Origin: a virus
DNA length: 48,293 bases
Direction: 5' to 3' (one strand)
IMG/VR virus record: IMGVR_UViG_3300028920_000764
Location: 1 to 48,293 of that record
Made by a program: the position numbers and the translations under genes. The notes under the pieces were generated by a model. The model did no database searches, was not told where the DNA came from, and worked only from the letters and a program-made list of their open reading frames with translations. Each line of letters starts with the position of its first letter. Positions within the stretch are counted from its first letter, which is position 1. This document shows, one piece after another, positions 16,315 through 23,431 of this stretch.

Positions 16315-17565
16315 TCACCCTCCCCGCGCCACACGCGGCGCGACTAACTGCACACTGCCAAAGTCCGTCCGCCACTCCTGCGCTGTTTTGTGCCAGTGCT
16401 GTGCAATTTGCGCAAAGCCCTGGATGCCCGGCCCCCACTTGGTATTGTAGGACACCTTATACGCTTCTACGGTGGCGTTGCCGCCCATGCCTGGTTCAAC
16501 CAGCAGCATGTGACCACCCTCAACACTACGTAAGGCCCGCCCGTGCGAGTGGAACTGTACCAGTACGCGCACATGATCCAGTCCCATCGTGCGCCGCCAT
16601 TTGGCAAACCATTGACGGTGCAGCTTGCTAACGGCAGTTTCCGTTACACTCTGCGTGTAATTCATGTGCGAGAACAGCACATCACCATAAACGAACATGA
16701 ATTCATTATCGCCGCCGCGCTGCTGAGTTCCGTTGGGGTGGTGGTAGATGACCGGCTGACCAACAATCGTCACGCGGTCGCCTAGGGCATCTGTCAGCAC
16801 ATCTAACGGATCGTTGAAATAGTCTAACATCCAGTCTGGAAGCAAATCACGCGCCCGCTTAAAGGCCCATTGATCGTGGTTGCCCCGGAAAATCATTAGC
16901 CGCGCAGAGGTTTGGTCCAGCAGCGTTTCCAACCACGCGCGCACATTAGTCATCTCATCTTGAAACGCCCTCTGGCGACGACGACGCGCCTCGTCTTTAG
17001 TTTCTGATCCGTGCCTCCCTGCCTGTTGTTGGTCGGTCATATCTCCCGATACTACAATCACGTCAGGCTGAGCCTTTATCAATGCCGCCGTAATCAGCGG
17101 GTCGGGGTCGCCATGCAAATCGCCAATGCCGCAGACTAACCGTGTCTCAGCGGGAGCGGGCAATGGTACGCGCGTATCGTCCCAGGTGGTGCGCAGGTAC
17201 GCGGTCAATGCGCGCCGCTTGGCATCCGTCGAAGGCGTATCATCTGCCCACGCTTCCCCAACGTGAATCCGTATTGTGTCGCGCGTGCTTTCGTGCGATA
17301 CTTGACTCTGCGTTTCATCGCGCTGCACGTCCTCGGTGCCCTCACGGGTGGCGGGGGCGTGTCCGTTACAAAACTTCGCGCGCAACTTCGCGCGGTCGCG
17401 GTGTGCTGACTTGACTTGTCCCTCGGTCGGTTCCCACTCACCGCCGAACAGGTCATACCGTGCCCCCTCGGCGATTTCGCGCCATGTGTGCGTATCCCAC
17501 CGGCTCTCGGCGTAGTCTGCCAGCGGGAGCCGGTCCGCGCCGACTAATCTAACGGCTACCGTCAT
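16315..17565 (-). CDS. Calcineurin-like metallophosphoesterase
   Basis: This protein has 416 residues from the ATG at 17565, which has GAAGGA upstream. The phosphoesterase core has all the metal motifs in order: GDLHGD (near residue 147), SGDMTD (near 172), FRGNHDQ (near 225), FSHM (near 297) and FHSHGR (near 337). About 130 N-terminal residues form a separate basic region with no recognised motif. Such phage enzymes act on nucleic acids or phosphoproteins; the substrate is not predictable. It is the largest enzyme in this run of small accessory genes. Confidence 0.88.
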   Translation of the reverse strand: MTVAVRLVGADRLPLADYAESRWDTHTWREIAEGARYDLFGGEWEPTEGQVKSAHRDRAKLRAKFCNGHAPATREGTEDVQRDETQSQVSHESTRDTIRIHVGEAWADDTPSTDAKRRALTAYLRTTWDDTRVPLPAPAETRLVCGIGDLHGDPDPLITAALIKAQPDVIVVSGDMTDQQQAGRHGSETKDEARRRRQRAFQDEMTNVRAWLETLLDQTSARLMIFRGNHDQWAFKRARDLLPDWMLDYFNDPLDVLTDALGDRVTIVGQPVIYHHPNGTQQRGGDNEFMFVYGDVLFSHMNYTQSVTETAVSKLHRQWFAKWRRTMGLDHVRVLVQFHSHGRALRSVEGGHMLLVEPGMGGNATVEAYKVSYNTKWGPGIQGFAQIAQHWHKTAQEWRTDFGSVQLVAPRVARGG

Positions 17566-17788
17566 CGTGTTTTCCTTCCCGCTGCCACCACCAAAGCTCA
17601 TCATACGTCACGCACTGAGCCGGAGCATCAGCACGCCCGTCATGGATCATCCACTGCCCGCAGTCAAGGCAATGCCCGACATCGTAATAGATGCGCGTTT
17701 CATGCTTGACAATCATTATCTCAAGCGACGATCCCGTTTCTACGTTTTCGCTGCCGCACTTGGGGCAGCCTATCGCCGTGTGTGTCAT
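17549..17788 (-). CDS. Zinc-ribbon protein, 79 residues
   Basis: The ATG at 17788 overlaps the previous stop (ATGA). Two CxxC knuckles, CPKCG near residue 8 and CLDCG near residue 42, form a four-cysteine zinc ribbon. The C-terminal third is Trp-rich. It is probably a small nucleic-acid or protein-binding adaptor. Function is unknown. Confidence 0.75.
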   Translation of the reverse strand: MTHTAIGCPKCGSENVETGSSLEIMIVKHETRIYYDVGHCLDCGQWMIHDGRADAPAQCVTYDELWWWQREGKHDDGSR

Positions 17789-18195
17789 TTGTTCACCTCG
17801 TTTAGTTTCCACGCTACCCACGCAGTAGCCAGCGCCCGCGCTGGGCTGGCGTGCGTTTCTGCGTTGTTACCGCGCACCCAATCAAGATACCAGTCAACGG
17901 GGCAAATAGACAACGCTTCGGCGTCATCGTAGATATCGCGCCATAGAAATATTGGCACATCGGCGGGAAACAGCGCCCACGCCGCGCTAAGGTCGGTCGC
18001 GTAGTCGGGGAGGCGTTCACGGTTAACACATCCCGGCGGAAACCCTGTGTCGCCCTCGGTCCAGTCGCCCCACTCGTCGCCATATTCCTGTTCCCACCAC
18101 CGCTCGCGTTTTATTTCCGTCCACCCCGCAAGCTCAGCCACCGCGCGGTTTAACGCAGCATCGTCCAGCGTGCGGAGTTCGTCAATCGTGATCAT
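17785..18195 (-). CDS. Phage ABA-sandwich domain protein
   Basis: This 136-residue protein has the hallmarks of the phage ABA sandwich group. LNRAVAELAGW lies near the N-terminus, DYATDLSAAW in the middle, and SPARALATAWVAW at the C-terminal end. Proteins of this group are common in phage genomes and have no proven function. It sits in an operon of small genes with ATGA overlaps. Confidence 0.72.
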   Translation of the reverse strand: MITIDELRTLDDAALNRAVAELAGWTEIKRERWWEQEYGDEWGDWTEGDTGFPPGCVNRERLPDYATDLSAAWALFPADVPIFLWRDIYDDAEALSICPVDWYLDWVRGNNAETHASPARALATAWVAWKLNEVNK

Positions 18196-18198
18196 GCG

Positions 18199-18621
18199 CT
18201 ATTGCTCCTTTACCCGCTGCCCGCGCACAAGCCGCACCAATGCACGGTTGGCCTTGCGCAACAGCTTAGCGTAGTGTGTTTCCGTCGCGGCGGCGGCTTC
18301 GTTGTTCAGGTCTACCAGAACCTCAAGTCGTTGCAGCGCATCGCTAGACAATGCGAACCATTCGGTTGACCGCACGCGATAATCGCCGAACATACGATGC
18401 AGACGCTTTTCTGTGCTCAGCGCCTTATCCGCGCTGGTAAACATCATAAGCCATACGATCACCAATTCGCGCGGGTTTCCGGTCTGCAACTCTGAAACAC
18501 GCTTGGCGGGGTTATCAGCCTTGCCGATCTTGAAGTATGGCGAACCCACCTCGTTGAGCACGTACACGTATGACGCGCCCTCTGCATATTCATTCAGTAC
18601 CGTACAATCCATCTCACTCAC
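18199..18621 (-). CDS. T5orf172 / GIY-YIG-like domain protein
   Basis: This 140-residue protein has the T5orf172 pattern: YVYVLNE (residues 18-24), YFKIGKADNPAKRVSELQ (about 28-46), then a Glu/His region ending in EWFALS. This domain is related to GIY-YIG nucleases and often acts on DNA, but a catalytic Glu after the basic helix is not certain here. A helical Arg-rich C-terminus follows. It is probably an accessory DNA-processing protein. Confidence 0.8.
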   Translation of the reverse strand: MSEMDCTVLNEYAEGASYVYVLNEVGSPYFKIGKADNPAKRVSELQTGNPRELVIVWLMMFTSADKALSTEKRLHRMFGDYRVRSTEWFALSSDALQRLEVLVDLNNEAAAATETHYAKLLRKANRALVRLVRGQRVKEQ

Positions 18622-18630
18622 CGTCCTATT

Positions 18631-19188
18631 CTATTGTTCTTGCCCGAATGATGTAATGCTGCGCAACAGTTCGCGCGTCAATGCTTGCTCATCTGGCACG
18701 GGCTGCGTGACATCTTCAATTATCACCCCCGTGCGCCGTGCTTTGGGGCGTGTGCGCGGGCGGCTCATGTCGATGCCGCTGCTCTGCACTTCACGGCTAG
18801 TCGTCGGGGTGTCTAGTGCCTGCGATCCACTGGTCCCATAACCCGGCCTCGTTGCCGGGATAGTAGGGTTTACAGATACGCGCTGCATCTGCTGTTCAAT
18901 CGCGCGCAGCACGTCCGCGACCGGCGTCATATCCACATTGAGCACGGGCGCAGGTTGCACAGTAGACAACTGCCCCGATAGCCCGCGCCCAATTTCGCGC
19001 GCTAATGATGCGGGGTCCGACTCACTGCGCACCTGCTCGTAAGCGCTGAGCATCTGCATCACGAATTGACGTAGGGGCAGCCCGCTGTCTTTGCGCGCCT
19101 GCTCGAAGCGTTCAAAGTCCTCGCTTTGGTCTTCATCATCCACATTGAAGTAGAGATCGTATCGCTTGTATGTTTTCGCTCGTCCCAT
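18631..19188 (-). CDS. Hypothetical protein with possible ribbon-helix-helix-like N-terminus, 185 residues
   Basis: The ATG at 19188 is preferred because GGGAGAAACGC precedes it. The N-terminal 55 residues alternate a strand (YDLYFNVD) with two helices ending in RQFVMQMLSAYEQ, compatible with an MetJ/Arc-type fold. The rest is Pro/Thr/Arg-rich and low in complexity. No family match is claimed. Confidence 0.6.
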   Translation of the reverse strand: MGRAKTYKRYDLYFNVDDEDQSEDFERFEQARKDSGLPLRQFVMQMLSAYEQVRSESDPASLAREIGRGLSGQLSTVQPAPVLNVDMTPVADVLRAIEQQMQRVSVNPTIPATRPGYGTSGSQALDTPTTSREVQSSGIDMSRPRTRPKARRTGVIIEDVTQPVPDEQALTRELLRSITSFGQEQ

Positions 19189-19233
19189 GCGTTTCTCCCT
19201 TGTCCCGGAACTTCCCGGAACCACTATTCCCGC

Positions 19234-19527
19234 CTACGATTTCTTTCGTGCTATCTCAATTTCCCCCTCCATTATCGCCTCGTACACTTGCATTGCCGCA
19301 CCGCGTGTCAGCACCGAATCTTTCGGCAACACATACGCGGGCGCACCACACATCACATGATACACCACGCGCACAAAGCGCTTTGTGGCACGATCAATCG
19401 CCTGCGCGTTGCTGCGTCCGTGCGCCTTCACATCGAGAGCATACGGACCCCAGCGCAAGCTGAGCGTCGCATGGCGCTGCCATCGTGAGGCGTTCGGGTC
19501 GTGTGTGGTTTGCACTTCGATCATCAT
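19234..19527 (-). CDS. Hypothetical protein, 97 residues
   Basis: The start at 19527 overlaps the previous stop in an ATGATG cluster. The protein is a mixed alpha/beta sequence with no recognised motif and ends in a basic EIARKKS. Its neighbours are a nuclease and a DNA-binding candidate, so a DNA-related accessory role is possible but unsupported. Confidence 0.55.
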   Translation of the reverse strand: MMIEVQTTHDPNASRWQRHATLSLRWGPYALDVKAHGRSNAQAIDRATKRFVRVVYHVMCGAPAYVLPKDSVLTRGAAMQVYEAIMEGEIEIARKKS

Positions 19528-19808
19528 TGGCACCCTCGCAATCCTATCGCGCGCAACGCCTCATCCGGCGTGCGCACCACCTGCACACTACCCGCCCACG
19601 CCTCATGCCACGCGGCCTCATCCTCGGTGAGCTTGCCATACTTCACGGCCTTGACTTCGAGCAGGTAGTTCTCACCGTCAAAGCCTACCAGCAGGTCCGG
19701 CACGCCCTTCGCGCTGAGCTGCTGCACCGTTGCACCAACCGCGCGCAGTGTGTCGATAATCTCGCGTTCGTTGTTGTCGCGCCGGGGCGCTCGTCTGCGC
19801 ACACTCAT
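19524..19808 (-). CDS. VRR-NUC-like / Holliday-junction-type nuclease
   Basis: This 94-residue protein carries a compact PD-(D/E)XK core: NNEREIIDTL (Glu in the first helix), KGVPDLLVG with the catalytic Asp, and YLLEVK with the ExK pair. A helix ending in EAAWHEAW follows. Stand-alone VRR-NUC proteins in phages cleave branched DNA during recombination or before packaging. The length is normal for a minimal domain. Confidence 0.85.
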   Translation of the reverse strand: MSVRRRAPRRDNNEREIIDTLRAVGATVQQLSAKGVPDLLVGFDGENYLLEVKAVKYGKLTEDEAAWHEAWAGSVQVVRTPDEALRAIGLRGCQ

Positions 19809-20134
19809 TCGTTATCTTCCTCTACACTATACCGGACCAACAACGCCTTGCCTGCGGTGCGTGCCAAGTCGCATATGTGCCCCTCGCGTTCAGAATCGTA
19901 CACCAGCCCGCGTTTCGCCAGTGCGTATATGTCCTTGATCGCGCTGTGTGCGTCGTCCATCGCTGCTATCAACTTTTGCACCTGTTGTTCCAGTTCTTCA
20001 ACGCGATCTTCATTGAAAAATTCGCGCCAATACGCCGCTTCTCTTTCCAATGCAGACTGCTGTTCTTCTTCGAGACGCTTAGCTACTGCATCAACATGCG
20101 CAATAGCTTCTTTCCAGTTATCTTCTTGGCTCAT
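19805..20134 (-). CDS. Coiled-coil protein, 109 residues
   Basis: The protein is almost wholly helical, Glu/Gln/Ala-rich, with a hydrophobic heptad around EERVEEL-type segments in its first half. It is linked to both neighbours by ATGA overlaps. No catalytic motif or membrane segment is present. Function is unknown. Confidence 0.65.
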   Translation of the reverse strand: MSQEDNWKEAIAHVDAVAKRLEEEQQSALEREAAYWREFFNEDRVEELEQQVQKLIAAMDDAHSAIKDIYALAKRGLVYDSEREGHICDLARTAGKALLVRYSVEEDNE

Positions 20135-20424
20135 TTGTCACCACTCCATAGCCCATAGACAAAATATGGCACGCGATAGCCTAGCCAAACCGTGTCGCTG
20201 TCCCAGTGCTCAGAAAACGTGATCGAGGGTTTGAACGGCTTGAGCAGCGGGTTGCTAAGCGCGGGGCGATCACCGTGTAGCATGGCCTCGTCCAGCTTTT
20301 TCTGCAACCATAGCGCAATACGATCACGCATCTCTTGGTCGAGGTCGTCGCCATGTTCAGCGGCGTAGTTTTGCAACATCTCCCGCGCTTGTTCTACAGC
20401 CTCATGGTTCAATTCGAATTTCAT
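20131..20424 (-). CDS. Hypothetical protein, 97 residues
   Basis: The ATG at 20424 overlaps the dUTPase stop (ATGA), so longer starts are unlikely. The N-terminal 60 residues are helical and the C-terminal part is aromatic (VWLGYRVPYFVYGLW). No family is recognised. Confidence 0.6.
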   Translation of the reverse strand: MKFELNHEAVEQAREMLQNYAAEHGDDLDQEMRDRIALWLQKKLDEAMLHGDRPALSNPLLKPFKPSITFSEHWDSDTVWLGYRVPYFVYGLWSGDK

Positions 20425-20933
20425 GCGCCTGTGCTCCCGAATCCGTTGGCCGCCCGCCGCGTATCGGGCAGCGCGTCCACTTCCTGCCACCGCACGCGCG
20501 GCACGGGCAGCAGCACCAGTTGCGCCACACGGTCGCCGGGGTGAATGTCCAGCCCCACCGTTGACGCATTGTACACGAGCACGCGAATCTCGCCCGTGTA
20601 CCCGCTGTCAATGACGCCGCCGACCACGAACAGCCCGCGCTTGGCGTACCCACTGCGCGTCAAAATTTGCCCGTACCAGCCCGCCGGAATGTGTACATGT
20701 ACGCCAGTATGCACAACGTTCACCATACCGACCATGATACGCTCATCCCGCGACGCATACACGTCCCACGCCGCATCGTCAGCGTATGCCTTGGTGGGCC
20801 GTCGCGCGTTGTCGTCTAGCGTGAATTGCACCGTGATGCCCGGCGCTGGCTCAGGGGTAAACGCATACGAGTGATCGTCTTGCCCGTAAATGGTATGTGC
20901 GCGCCAAGCGCGTTGCTCGTCAGCCTTGCTCAT
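20421..20933 (-). CDS. dut: dUTP diphosphatase
   Basis: This 170-residue trimeric-type dUTPase hydrolyses dUTP to dUMP, keeping uracil out of phage DNA and supplying dTMP precursors. Motif 1 is AAWDVYAS, motif 2 TRSGYAKRG, motif 3 GGVIDSGYTGEI, motif 4 GDRVAQLVLLP and motif 5 RAANGFGSTGA at the C-terminus. An unusual N-terminal extension of about 45 residues precedes motif 1. It is adjacent to SSB, as in many replication operons. Confidence 0.93.
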   Translation of the reverse strand: MSKADEQRAWRAHTIYGQDDHSYAFTPEPAPGITVQFTLDDNARRPTKAYADDAAWDVYASRDERIMVGMVNVVHTGVHVHIPAGWYGQILTRSGYAKRGLFVVGGVIDSGYTGEIRVLVYNASTVGLDIHPGDRVAQLVLLPVPRVRWQEVDALPDTRRAANGFGSTGA

Positions 20934-20944
20934 GCGTCGCCCTC

Positions 20945-21313
20945 CTAGAATGGCTGATCATCGGGCGTGGTCTGCGCGTCGCCCTTGCGCGAGAGGAATT
21001 GCATATCGACAGCCGTCATGTTCAGGCTAGCGCGCGCTTGCCCGTCCTTCCCGATAAAGGCATCTGCCGACACGCGCCCCGTGACCATAATTTGCATACC
21101 TGTGTATACATATTGGCTAGCGGTTTCCGCCATGCCACGCCAGCATGAAACTTTGAACCATGTAGTCTCTTCGCGCTGCTGCCCGCTGGTGCTGTCGTTC
21201 CAGCGCCGCGATACCGCCACGCTGAAATCGCACACCGCCACGCCTCCGCTCGTGTAAAGCAACTCAGGATCGCGCCCTACGTTGCCAATGATCACTGTAA
21301 ATTGGTATCCCAT
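20945..21313 (-). CDS. ssb: Single-stranded DNA-binding protein
   Basis: This 122-residue OB-fold protein begins with strands typical of SSB (FTVIIGNVGRDPEL), followed by VCDFSVAVSRRW, TTWFKVSCWRG and MITGRVSADAF. The C-terminus TPDDQPF is the short acidic tip that recruits partner proteins in bacterial SSBs. It should coat ssDNA at the fork. It is coupled to the upstream gene by a TAATG overlap. Confidence 0.93.
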   Translation of the reverse strand: MGYQFTVIIGNVGRDPELLYTSGGVAVCDFSVAVSRRWNDSTSGQQREETTWFKVSCWRGMAETASQYVYTGMQIMVTGRVSADAFIGKDGQARASLNMTAVDMQFLSRKGDAQTTPDDQPF

Positions 21314-21591
21314 TAGCCCTGTCCCTCATCATATAACCGCTGTAAAGTGTCGTCATCAAAGTTTGGCTGTGGCTCTGTGCGGTAGTTCGTCAGATACGGA
21401 AAGTCATGTTCGCCCTCAATGCCCATCGCAGTTCCGTCAGCGAATACAAGTTCGGTAAGTTTGAACGTTACGTCGCCGAATTCACAGGACAGATAACCAC
21501 GAACATCAACGATTTGTTTTCCAGTCAACTTTGCCAAGCTAATTTCATAGTCGTTGTCTTCCACTTTCACATCTTCAAGTGTCACCATCAT
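21313..21591 (-). CDS. Hypothetical acidic protein, 92 residues
   Basis: The start is one of two adjacent ATGs at 21591 and 21588. The protein is acidic, with strands such as GKQIVDVRGYLSC and FKLTELVFADG that suggest a small beta domain. It is coupled to SSB downstream and a zinc-finger protein upstream. No family is recognised. Confidence 0.6.
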   Translation of the reverse strand: MMVTLEDVKVEDNDYEISLAKLTGKQIVDVRGYLSCEFGDVTFKLTELVFADGTAMGIEGEHDFPYLTNYRTEPQPNFDDDTLQRLYDEGQG

Positions 21592-21929
21592 TCCATCCCT
21601 CTCATACTGTTATACATCGCCTCGGCAGCATCCGCAGCAGCACCTTGACCTGCGGCGTATACGTGATCTTTGTACAGGGCGCTAAGCTCATCATATTGCC
21701 CCTGCACCCGCGCGTTCTCCGCTTCAAGCTCTGCGATCCGTGCTTTTAAGCTGCGAATTTGATCATAGTGGTTTCGATGTATCCAGCGCCCGTTATGCCC
21801 CGCTGCCTGATAGCCCGCTGCGCACTTATGGTGTGCTGTACCATCAAGATAGCGCCAGCGCGGATCAAAGTTGCACGGTGCGCCGCAATGATCACATACT
21901 CCCTCGTGTAGATGTTCGTATCCGTCCAT
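21588..21929 (-). CDS. Zinc-finger plus coiled-coil protein, 113 residues
   Basis: The N-terminus has CDHCGAPC followed by HHKC, a likely zinc site. A coiled coil (LKARIAELEAENARV, about residues 60-85) and an Ala-rich tail follow. It overlaps the next gene by ATGA. It may be an adaptor in replication, by neighbourhood only. Confidence 0.62.
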   Translation of the reverse strand: MDGYEHLHEGVCDHCGAPCNFDPRWRYLDGTAHHKCAAGYQAAGHNGRWIHRNHYDQIRSLKARIAELEAENARVQGQYDELSALYKDHVYAAGQGAAADAAEAMYNSMRGME

Positions 21930-22477
21930 TAGTCCTTATCCTCCGTTGATGTTTCCCACGATGGGTGTCGTATAATTTGTGTCGATGTCATGCCCGTGTG
22001 ATTAAGCAGCAAGTCAAACACGCCATCACCACGTTGCCAGCATTGTTTCAAATCACACTTATCCTGAAAATAGTCAAGCGAGTAGCCGAAACGCTGTAGC
22101 AAGTGATCGCGTTCACTTTTCCACTCTTCAAACGTTTTCCCCCATTCGTTAGCCTCATTCTCCGCCTGCAACCGTTTCGCCGCTTGTTCCGCCATGTGCA
22201 CTTCCTGCTCAAGCTGCGCATTCCGCGCCCGCAATGCCGCCACCGCATCCCGCAGGGGCACGCCTGCAAGTTGCGCATCAAGCACGGTGGTGTGTTCGTT
22301 CAGTACGGGCGTGTAGACGAGGTGATCGCCCGCTTCCAGCGCCGCCACCCGCGCACGCAGCGCCTCAACCATTTCTGCCACTTCCCACGTCACGCCCGTG
22401 GCATCGGGGATTGTCAAATGCACGGCGTCACGTTCCGCTAATCGTCCGCGTACCCATTCGTTCGCCCGGTCAGTCAT
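21929..22477 (-). CDS. Coiled-coil protein, 182 residues
   Basis: The ATG at 22477 has GGGTGATA upstream. The central region (about residues 70-130) is a long heptad repeat rich in Ala, Leu, Arg and Glu. The C-terminus contains CDLKQCW, which may bind metal, and ends EDKD. Function is unknown. Confidence 0.6.
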   Translation of the reverse strand: MTDRANEWVRGRLAERDAVHLTIPDATGVTWEVAEMVEALRARVAALEAGDHLVYTPVLNEHTTVLDAQLAGVPLRDAVAALRARNAQLEQEVHMAEQAAKRLQAENEANEWGKTFEEWKSERDHLLQRFGYSLDYFQDKCDLKQCWQRGDGVFDLLLNHTGMTSTQIIRHPSWETSTEDKD

Positions 22478-23024
22478 TATCACCCTTTCCTATCTCCACA
22501 CTCACCGATAATTGCAACCCCGCGCCCGTGCGGAGTTGGTCGATCTGCTCTGCGGTCAGCGGTTCAGCCAGCACAAATTTGACCGCGTTAGGCCATGCTT
22601 CGACCTGCACAACCACCACGTTCCGCAGCGGGAACACGATCCGCACCGTGTCGGGGTCTTCACCGCCCGTCGCCTTGATAGCTGTCTTCAGCTTGGACGG
22701 GCTAAGCGCGTGGTCCATTGCATACTCAACCCACGCAAGCGGGGTGTTCGTCTTCGCGGCTTCCACATAGACGCCCCACTCAACCGCGTGGTGTCGCTCA
22801 TCCGGTGCAAACGTGCGCGATACCTTAAGCCGCGTCATCAGCGTGGCACGCGAATATTTGCCAATCGAGCGCAGCAACTCGTTTTGCGACGAGACACCCA
22901 ACTGGTCTAATTTTTGGACCGCTAGCACCAGCGCGTCACCCTGCGCAAACTTCGCGCTGGTGATGTGCCCATCGAGCGTGTCTAATGTGCTGCGTAGTGC
23001 TTCCAGTGAGCTAATCTGCGTCAT
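22470..23024 (-). CDS. HTH-like protein of unknown function, first gene after structured leader
   Basis: This protein has 184 residues from the ATG at 23024 (AGGCGG at -5); a GTG at 23030 is possible. The middle contains two helices resembling HTH units, ELLRSIGKYSRATLMTRLKV and SPSKLKTAIKATG, of the sort found in ParB/KorB-type DNA-binding proteins. The C-terminal third is beta-rich. It opens the operon that runs through SSB and dUTPase, and the interleaved-repeat leader at 23042-23155 lies directly upstream. Confidence 0.6.
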   Translation of the reverse strand: MTQISSLEALRSTLDTLDGHITSAKFAQGDALVLAVQKLDQLGVSSQNELLRSIGKYSRATLMTRLKVSRTFAPDERHHAVEWGVYVEAAKTNTPLAWVEYAMDHALSPSKLKTAIKATGGEDPDTVRIVFPLRNVVVVQVEAWPNAVKFVLAEPLTAEQIDQLRTGAGLQLSVSVEIGKGDND

Positions 23025-23041
23025 ATCCACCGCCTAAACGC

Positions 23042-23155
23042 ATAACACCCGCTGCGAGGTTGTCTCGTGAGTGTCGAAGTCACAAGCGCGATAATCGCAA
23101 CGGGTGCTATACAGACAAAACGCGCTTTCGGGTGACTTCGACATAACTCAGTTTA
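23042..23155 (-). promoter_or_regulatory. Structured leader 1: interleaved inverted repeats with upstream promoter
   Basis: A -10-like TAAACT (23150-23155) with TAGTAA 17 bp upstream precedes the element. Four pairings are seen. A joins 23042-23051 with 23101-23110 (10 positions, one U-G on the minus strand). B joins 23060-23065 with 23113-23118 (6 bp). C joins 23072-23083 with 23132-23143 (12 bp). D joins 23084-23090 with 23121-23127 (7 bp), nested in C. The order is A, B, C/D, A, B, D/C, so the helices cross each other as in a compound pseudoknot. The element ends about 20 bases before the next start codon. Confidence 0.6.
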
Positions 23156-23175
23156 CCATAAAACACGCGAAATTA

Positions 23176-23430
23176 CTAGCCATTTCCCACCCCCGCGAAC
23201 AACTCCATCTGCCGCCCGGTCACACGCGGCGCACGCAGGTTCAATCGCGCGGCCACAAACGCCATCGCGCACGTTGCCCCGACGCCCTCGCCGGTTGCCA
23301 GCACACGCGGGGTTCCCGGCGTGGTCAGTAGCAGGCGGACGCGGCACTCAGCACCGCGCTGCACAAACGCCGTCACGCCGCCGCACTCGTAGACGGATGC
23401 CCGCCCGATGGCATAGCGTTTCGTGTGCAT
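23176..23430 (-). CDS. Hypothetical protein, 84 residues
   Basis: The ATG at 23430 has GGGAGG at good spacing and overlaps no gene, the primase-helicase stop being at 23432. The protein is small and beta-rich with two Cys residues (CGGV and ECRVRLLL). It ends the transcript that carries the primase-helicase. No family is recognised. Confidence 0.55.
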   Translation of the reverse strand: MHTKRYAIGRASVYECGGVTAFVQRGAECRVRLLLTTPGTPRVLATGEGVGATCAMAFVAARLNLRAPRVTGRQMELFAGVGNG

Positions 23431-23431
23431 G

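Noticed and set aside
22470-23024. ParB-type partition protein
   Set aside because: HTH-like helices are present but there is no ParA neighbour, no parS-like site and no nuclease-like N-terminus.
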